NCBI RefSeq assembly: GCF_017104965.1
Contig: NZ_JAAGPR010000010.1
Location: forward strand, 160,498-224,497
Direction of reading: 5' to 3'
Origin: Paraburkholderia sp. Ac-20340
GTDB taxonomy: Bacteria > Pseudomonadota > Gammaproteobacteria > Burkholderiales > Burkholderiaceae
Length of the DNA: 64,000 nt
The translations under genes and the position numbers were made by a program. This document shows positions 60,529 to 64,000 of this stretch, in pieces. A model generated the notes under the pieces. It was not told the origin of the DNA. It made no database searches and saw only the letters and a list, made by a program, of their open reading frames with translations. Numbering within the stretch: the first letter of the stretch is position 1; every line of letters begins with the position of its first letter.

Positions 60529-61215
60529 TCACGCTCCTTGCGTCGCGAGCGATGCAAGGCCGCTCGCATGCTCGCGCGGCTCGGACAGCGGCTCCATCGC
60601 GCAACCGCACAAGCGATTCACGAGTGAAATCTTGAGCGTGTCGAGCTGATGCGCCGCGAGACGCACGCGGTTATGCAGGCCGTTGAAGAACAGCAGGCCG
60701 ATCATCGCGACGAACAGGCCCGACGCCGTAGCCACCAGCGCCTCAGCGACGCCCGCCGTCACCTGTGTCGGCGCATTGCCCGGATTCGACAGCACCTGAA
60801 ACGCGTGGAACATGCCGACGATCGTGCCGAACAGACCCAGCAACGGCGCGAGCGTGACGATGGTGTCGAGCACCCACAGGAAGCGGTCGAGGCGCGGCGC
60901 TTCGCGCATGACCGTTTCCTCCAGCATGGCTTCGACCTTCTCGCGGCTGCGCTCGCCGCTCATGCGCGCGGCCAGCGACAGCACGCGACCGGCCGGCAGA
61001 TCGCGATGACGCAAAGCCAGCGTGGCGAGCGCGCTCGCATCGACGTGATCGAGCCGGTCGAGTTGCGCCTGCGCGACGTGGCCGCTCGCGTGAAGCCGGC
61101 TGAGAAACCAGCCGCGTTCGAGGATGACCGTCAAGGCGACGAACAACATGATGGCGATGACGTACAGAACGCCACCCGAATCGCTCGCGTAATGCATCAG
61201 GGTATCGACAGACAT
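60529..61215 (-). CDS. exbB: ExbB proton-channel subunit (MotA/TolQ/ExbB family)
   Basis: The 228-residue protein has three transmembrane helices (about 15-35, 118-140 and 158-180). The family motif 'ETVMREAPRLDRFLWVLDTI' leads into 'TLAPLLGLFGTIVGMFHAFQ' and 'GVAEALVATASGLFVAMIGL', where Thr in the pore helices is typical. It lies 21 bases behind the receptor gene. With ExbD it converts proton flow into work for TonB. Confidence 0.94.
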   Translation of the reverse strand: MSVDTLMHYASDSGGVLYVIAIMLFVALTVILERGWFLSRLHASGHVAQAQLDRLDHVDASALATLALRHRDLPAGRVLSLAARMSGERSREKVEAMLEETVMREAPRLDRFLWVLDTIVTLAPLLGLFGTIVGMFHAFQVLSNPGNAPTQVTAGVAEALVATASGLFVAMIGLLFFNGLHNRVRLAAHQLDTLKISLVNRLCGCAMEPLSEPREHASGLASLATQGA

Positions 61216-61236
61216 GGAAAGAAGCTCCGGTAAAAA

Positions 61237-63405
61237 TCAGAAGTCAGTGGAAACGGTCGCGAACACCGCGCGCCCGGGAATCGTCCAGTAGAGCGGCGTG
61301 TTGTCCTGCGCGGTGTAGCCCGCGAGGCCGTCGATGCTCGTCCGGTTGAAGAGGTTGTCGATTTCGAGGCCGATGCGCGTATTGCGCATCCACGTCGTCG
61401 GCGATTTGATCGTGTAGGCGGCGGCCAGATTGGTGACCATGAAGCCGCCGATCGGCTGCTGATTGCCCGTGTCGCCGTATTGATGACCGACGAACTTCGA
61501 AATGAGCGAGCCGTGCACCGGGCCGCGGTCGTAGATCACGCCAAGCGCGGCGGTCTGGCTTGGCGCATTGGGCATCCAGTCGCCGGTGCTCTTCTGCTTC
61601 GCGGAATTGAACGTGAGGTTGCCGTAGAGGCTGAAGCCGTAGCCCGCGTAGAACGTGGCCTCGGTTTCGAAGCCCTTGTACACGGCGCCGCCCGCGTTCG
61701 AGAAGACGGTGTTGCCGCCCACCGTCGTACTCGTGACCGCGTTGCGGAAGTTGATGTAGTAGAGGTCGGCGGAGACGGTGAGACGGTCGGTTTTGTAGGT
61801 CGTACCGAGCTGGTAGTTGTCCGTCTGTTCCGGCGACGGCTGGCCCGACACCGAAGCGTTCGGCACGTAGAACACGTTCAGGTTCGGGGCGAGAAAGCCC
61901 TGCGCGTATTGCAGGTAGGCGCTCCAGTGCGGATCGATCTGCTCGTGCAGCGTGAGCGACGGCAGTACCTTCGTCCACGTATGGCTGAAATCAGCGGCCT
62001 CGCCGGACTTCTGATTCAGCGGCGAATTCAGGCTGCGACTGAACGACACGAACTTTACGCCCGGCGTGAGCGTGAGTCCGTACGGCAACTTCCACGCATA
62101 CTGCACATAGGGCTCGAACGTGAGGAACGTATCGTTCATCGTGTAATTCATCTGCTGGAGCGCGAAATTGAGCGTGTCGTCCACGTTCATGTTGTCGCGG
62201 AAATTCGACTGGTGCGTGATCCAGCCGCCCAGTTTCAACGTGCCCGGGCCGAGTTCCTTCTCCGCGCTGAATACGTCGCCGAAGGCGCGATAGTTATTCG
62301 CCATCTGCGTACCCGGCACGTTGTCGGCGCCGAAGCTCGTGCCGTTCGGCGTCTCGCCGTTCGGGTCCATGCCGTTGAAGCCGTCGTGGTAATAGCCGTA
62401 GGTGTAAAGCTTGTTATCGAGCTTCCAGCCGCCCAGCACGGTCTGCAAGCCGATGTACTCGAAGTCCGTGTTGATACGGTCGAAGTTGTATCCCGAGTAG
62501 GCCTGGCTCGTGGGATCGCCATTGAGTGCGAACGAAGACCCGTACCGGCGGATCTGCGCCGCCGTCGCACCAACCGAGGTGTTCTGGAAAATCTTGTTGT
62601 AGTCGGCGTACAGCGTCAGCAACGTATCGTTGCCAAGCGGCTTTTCGAGCTTGAAGAAGACGTTGTCGCGACGCTGACCCACATTATCGAGCGCGCCATC
62701 GCTGCTCGAATGCGTGTAGCCGACCACGGCGCGCGCGTCGCCCCACTTTTCCAGGTCGCCCGTGTTGAGCGTTGCGCCCGTCACCCACGTATTCCAGCTG
62801 CCGTACGAGCCGAGCACCGAAAACGCAGGCGTGAGCGACGGCTCGATCGACGACACAGCCACCGTGCCGCCGAAGGTCGCGAAGCCAATTTGCGAGGCGT
62901 CGCCGGAACCGCGATCGACCGCAATACCGCCGATATTCTGAGCGGTAAAGAAGGAGGTGGAATGGTGCGTGAAATCATTCGAATCGCCGAACGGAATGCC
63001 ATCGAATGTCACGTTGTACTGGCCGTCCTGGAAGCCTCGAATCGAGAGGCTTTGCGTCTCCATCAGACCAGGCCCGTTCGGATTGACGCTCGAAACGCTC
63101 GGCGCAATCTGCAGGATGTCGCTGTAATTCGATGTCGGCGCCGTGCTGTTCTGAATGTAATTCTTGTTGATAATCGATTTCGGCTCTGATGCCGTGAGCG
63201 ATCCTTGCGTGGGCGCCTGCGCGGGCGCGGTTTGCGCTTTCGTCGACGTGGCGGCCCCGGTCGAGTCCGAGGTGGCCGTGCTTTGCACGGCGCCGAGATC
63301 GCCGCTCGACTGCGCAAAGGCTGCAGGCGCAGCCGCTGTGAACATTGACGCCAACATGAGTTGGGCGATCGGCCTTCTGCGAAGCCGCATCTGAACCTGC
63401 TTCAT
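61237..63405 (-). CDS. TonB-dependent outer-membrane receptor
   Basis: The 722-residue protein has a signal peptide ending at 'AAPAAFAQ' (about residue 32). A low-complexity linker follows, then a plug domain ('SDILQIAPSVSSVNPNGPGL', 'TQSLSIRGFQDGQYNVTFDG', 'GGIAVDRGSGDASQIGFATF'). A 22-strand barrel ends in 'PLYWTIPGRAVFATVSTDF' with terminal Phe. No N-terminal signalling domain is present, so it is not of the FecA type. ATG 63405 is preceded by AAGGA. It is first in the seven-gene operon. Ligand is unknown; the phosphodiesterase in the operon and the adjacent pstS suggest a phosphorylated compound rather than a siderophore. Confidence 0.92.
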   Translation of the reverse strand: MKQVQMRLRRRPIAQLMLASMFTAAAPAAFAQSSGDLGAVQSTATSDSTGAATSTKAQTAPAQAPTQGSLTASEPKSIINKNYIQNSTAPTSNYSDILQIAPSVSSVNPNGPGLMETQSLSIRGFQDGQYNVTFDGIPFGDSNDFTHHSTSFFTAQNIGGIAVDRGSGDASQIGFATFGGTVAVSSIEPSLTPAFSVLGSYGSWNTWVTGATLNTGDLEKWGDARAVVGYTHSSSDGALDNVGQRRDNVFFKLEKPLGNDTLLTLYADYNKIFQNTSVGATAAQIRRYGSSFALNGDPTSQAYSGYNFDRINTDFEYIGLQTVLGGWKLDNKLYTYGYYHDGFNGMDPNGETPNGTSFGADNVPGTQMANNYRAFGDVFSAEKELGPGTLKLGGWITHQSNFRDNMNVDDTLNFALQQMNYTMNDTFLTFEPYVQYAWKLPYGLTLTPGVKFVSFSRSLNSPLNQKSGEAADFSHTWTKVLPSLTLHEQIDPHWSAYLQYAQGFLAPNLNVFYVPNASVSGQPSPEQTDNYQLGTTYKTDRLTVSADLYYINFRNAVTSTTVGGNTVFSNAGGAVYKGFETEATFYAGYGFSLYGNLTFNSAKQKSTGDWMPNAPSQTAALGVIYDRGPVHGSLISKFVGHQYGDTGNQQPIGGFMVTNLAAAYTIKSPTTWMRNTRIGLEIDNLFNRTSIDGLAGYTAQDNTPLYWTIPGRAVFATVSTDF

Positions 63406-63616
63406 CCTTAGGTATCCTTTGCTTTTGATTGACGATCTGCGTGGGCAACGCCGCCATACTAGGGGCAAGGGATTAATTGGCCGTGGTGCGAAACTTACGA
63501 AGTTAAGCGGCGCGTCCTGATTCAAAACCGGCGGACGCGAGTGTGGACGCAGAACAACGTGAAATGAGGGGTTGCCGCGGAATCGCGTGAGAAACGAGGC
63601 GAAGGAAAATGGACAT

Positions 63617-63660
63617 TCACGCGCCGGACACACCCATTTTCGGGTGCATCAGGCGCGTGA
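63617..63660 (-). terminator. Nested hairpin downstream of pstS
   Basis: Outer arms TCACGCGCC (63617-63625) and GGCGCGTGA (63652-63660) pair perfectly. They enclose an inner stem CACCC/GGGTG (63631-63646). It lies 48 bases after the pstS stop. On the minus strand it is followed by CATTTTCC. It probably ends the pstS transcript and separates it from the receptor operon. Confidence 0.65.
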
Positions 63661-63707
63661 TGATGGTGCGAACATGCGCAGACGGGGCGAACCGTTGCGC
63701 AATACGC

Positions 63708-64000
63708 TTACTGGCTCAGCGGCTTACCGCTCGCATCCTTGATTTTCAGCTTCCATTGCTGCTCGATTTCGCTCACAACCGATTGCGGCAGCGAGATGTA
63801 ATCGAGGCTGTCAGCAGCCGGCGTGCCGTTCTTGAAGGCCCAGTCGAAGAACTTGAGCGTTTCCTTGCCTTGATCCGGCTTGTCCTGTGCCGTGTGCAGC
63901 AGCACGAACGTGGCGCCAACGACCGGCCATGCTTCCTTGCCCGGCTCGTTCGTCAGGATCTGGTAGAACGACTTCTTCCAGTCCGCGCCAGCAGCCGCTG
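63708..64000 (-). CDS. pstS: Phosphate ABC transporter substrate-binding protein, C-terminal part
   Basis: Only the last 96 or so residues are inside the window; the gene continues beyond 64000. The text 'SFYQILTNEPGKEAWPVVGA', 'TFVLLHTAQDKPDQGKETLK' and 'FFDWAFKNGTPAADSLDYIS' is the conserved C-terminus of PstS, ending 'EIEQQWKLKIKDASGKPLSQ'. PstS binds phosphate in the periplasm and hands it to PstCAB. In Burkholderia it is normally first of pstSCAB-phoU and Pho-regulated. Its position next to the receptor-phosphodiesterase operon is suggestive for a phosphate link. Confidence 0.92.
   Translation of the reverse strand, partial: AAAGADWKKSFYQILTNEPGKEAWPVVGATFVLLHTAQDKPDQGKETLKFFDWAFKNGTPAADSLDYISLPQSVVSEIEQQWKLKIKDASGKPLSQ

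Noticed and set aside
63406..63707. Pho box upstream of the TonB receptor gene
   Set aside because: No stretch close to the repeated CTGTCAT pattern was found by eye, so the phosphate link rests only on gene context.
1..64000. CRISPR arrays, tRNA and rRNA genes
   Set aside because: No regularly spaced repeats and no cloverleaf or rRNA-like sequence were noticed. A covariance-model scan would be needed to exclude small RNAs.

Overview
The window looks like a high-GC betaproteobacterial replicon of the Burkholderia sensu lato group (Paraburkholderia or Caballeronia are likely; this is an inference). The pointers are a VgrG with a DUF4123 adaptor and a BTH_I2691-type type VI effector, two 'QSSVTLYG'-type 16-strand porins, a DUF4148 small secreted protein, and many LysR, GntR and TetR controlled catabolic operons. 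No tRNA, rRNA or CRISPR array was seen.

Layout. 1-7.3 kb: a type VI secretion module on the plus strand (5'-truncated VgrG, DUF4123 adaptor, large membrane-active effector, multi-pass membrane protein that is probably the immunity factor). 7.3-12.2 kb: a lower-GC accessory patch with wreckage (trimeric autotransporter fragment, NACHT-like NTPase fragment, IS5-type transposase fragment) and orphan small genes. 12.2-20.8 kb: a seven-gene minus-strand operon for CoA-dependent breakdown of an aromatic acid (alpha/beta hydrolase, aryl-AMP ligase, VOC protein, aryl-CoA monooxygenase, thioesterase, maleate isomerase, MFS carrier), divergent from a TetR gene across a perfect 25-bp palindrome. 20.8-24.4 kb: porin, ACMSD-type amidohydrolase and LysR. 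24.4-25.2 kb: a broken tyrosine recombinase with one piece inverted. 25.5-29.2 kb: GntR regulator, two perfect palindromic operators, a fumarase-superfamily lyase and a DctA-type carrier. 29.9-35.5 kb: porin, M20 peptidase, MHS-type MFS carrier and LysR.

36-49.7 kb is a complete trimethylamine to methylamine module on the minus strand: dmmA-B-C-D (dimethylamine monooxygenase), purU and folD (tetrahydrofolate one-carbon handling), tmm (trimethylamine monooxygenase) and tdm (trimethylamine N-oxide demethylase). A soluble NarX/NarL-type two-component pair and a two-PAS protein diverge from it, followed by a convergent APC permease. Formaldehyde equivalents released by Tdm and DmmABC would be captured on tetrahydrofolate and passed through FolD and PurU. 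No gmaS-type methylamine gene lies inside the window.

50.2-52.8 kb: a QseB/QseC-like two-component system and a DUF4148 protein with candidate response-regulator boxes in front. 52.8-55.4 kb: a three-gene overlapping operon (77-residue peptide, TPR-like ATP-grasp ligase, second SerC-type aminotransferase) that resembles a small-molecule or peptide-modification cluster and is the best candidate for an undescribed system. 55.7-63.4 kb: a tight seven-gene operon joining a TonB-dependent receptor, its own ExbB-ExbD-TonB motor, a periplasmic phosphodiesterase and a two-component system. The window ends inside pstS, which hints at phosphate-linked uptake.
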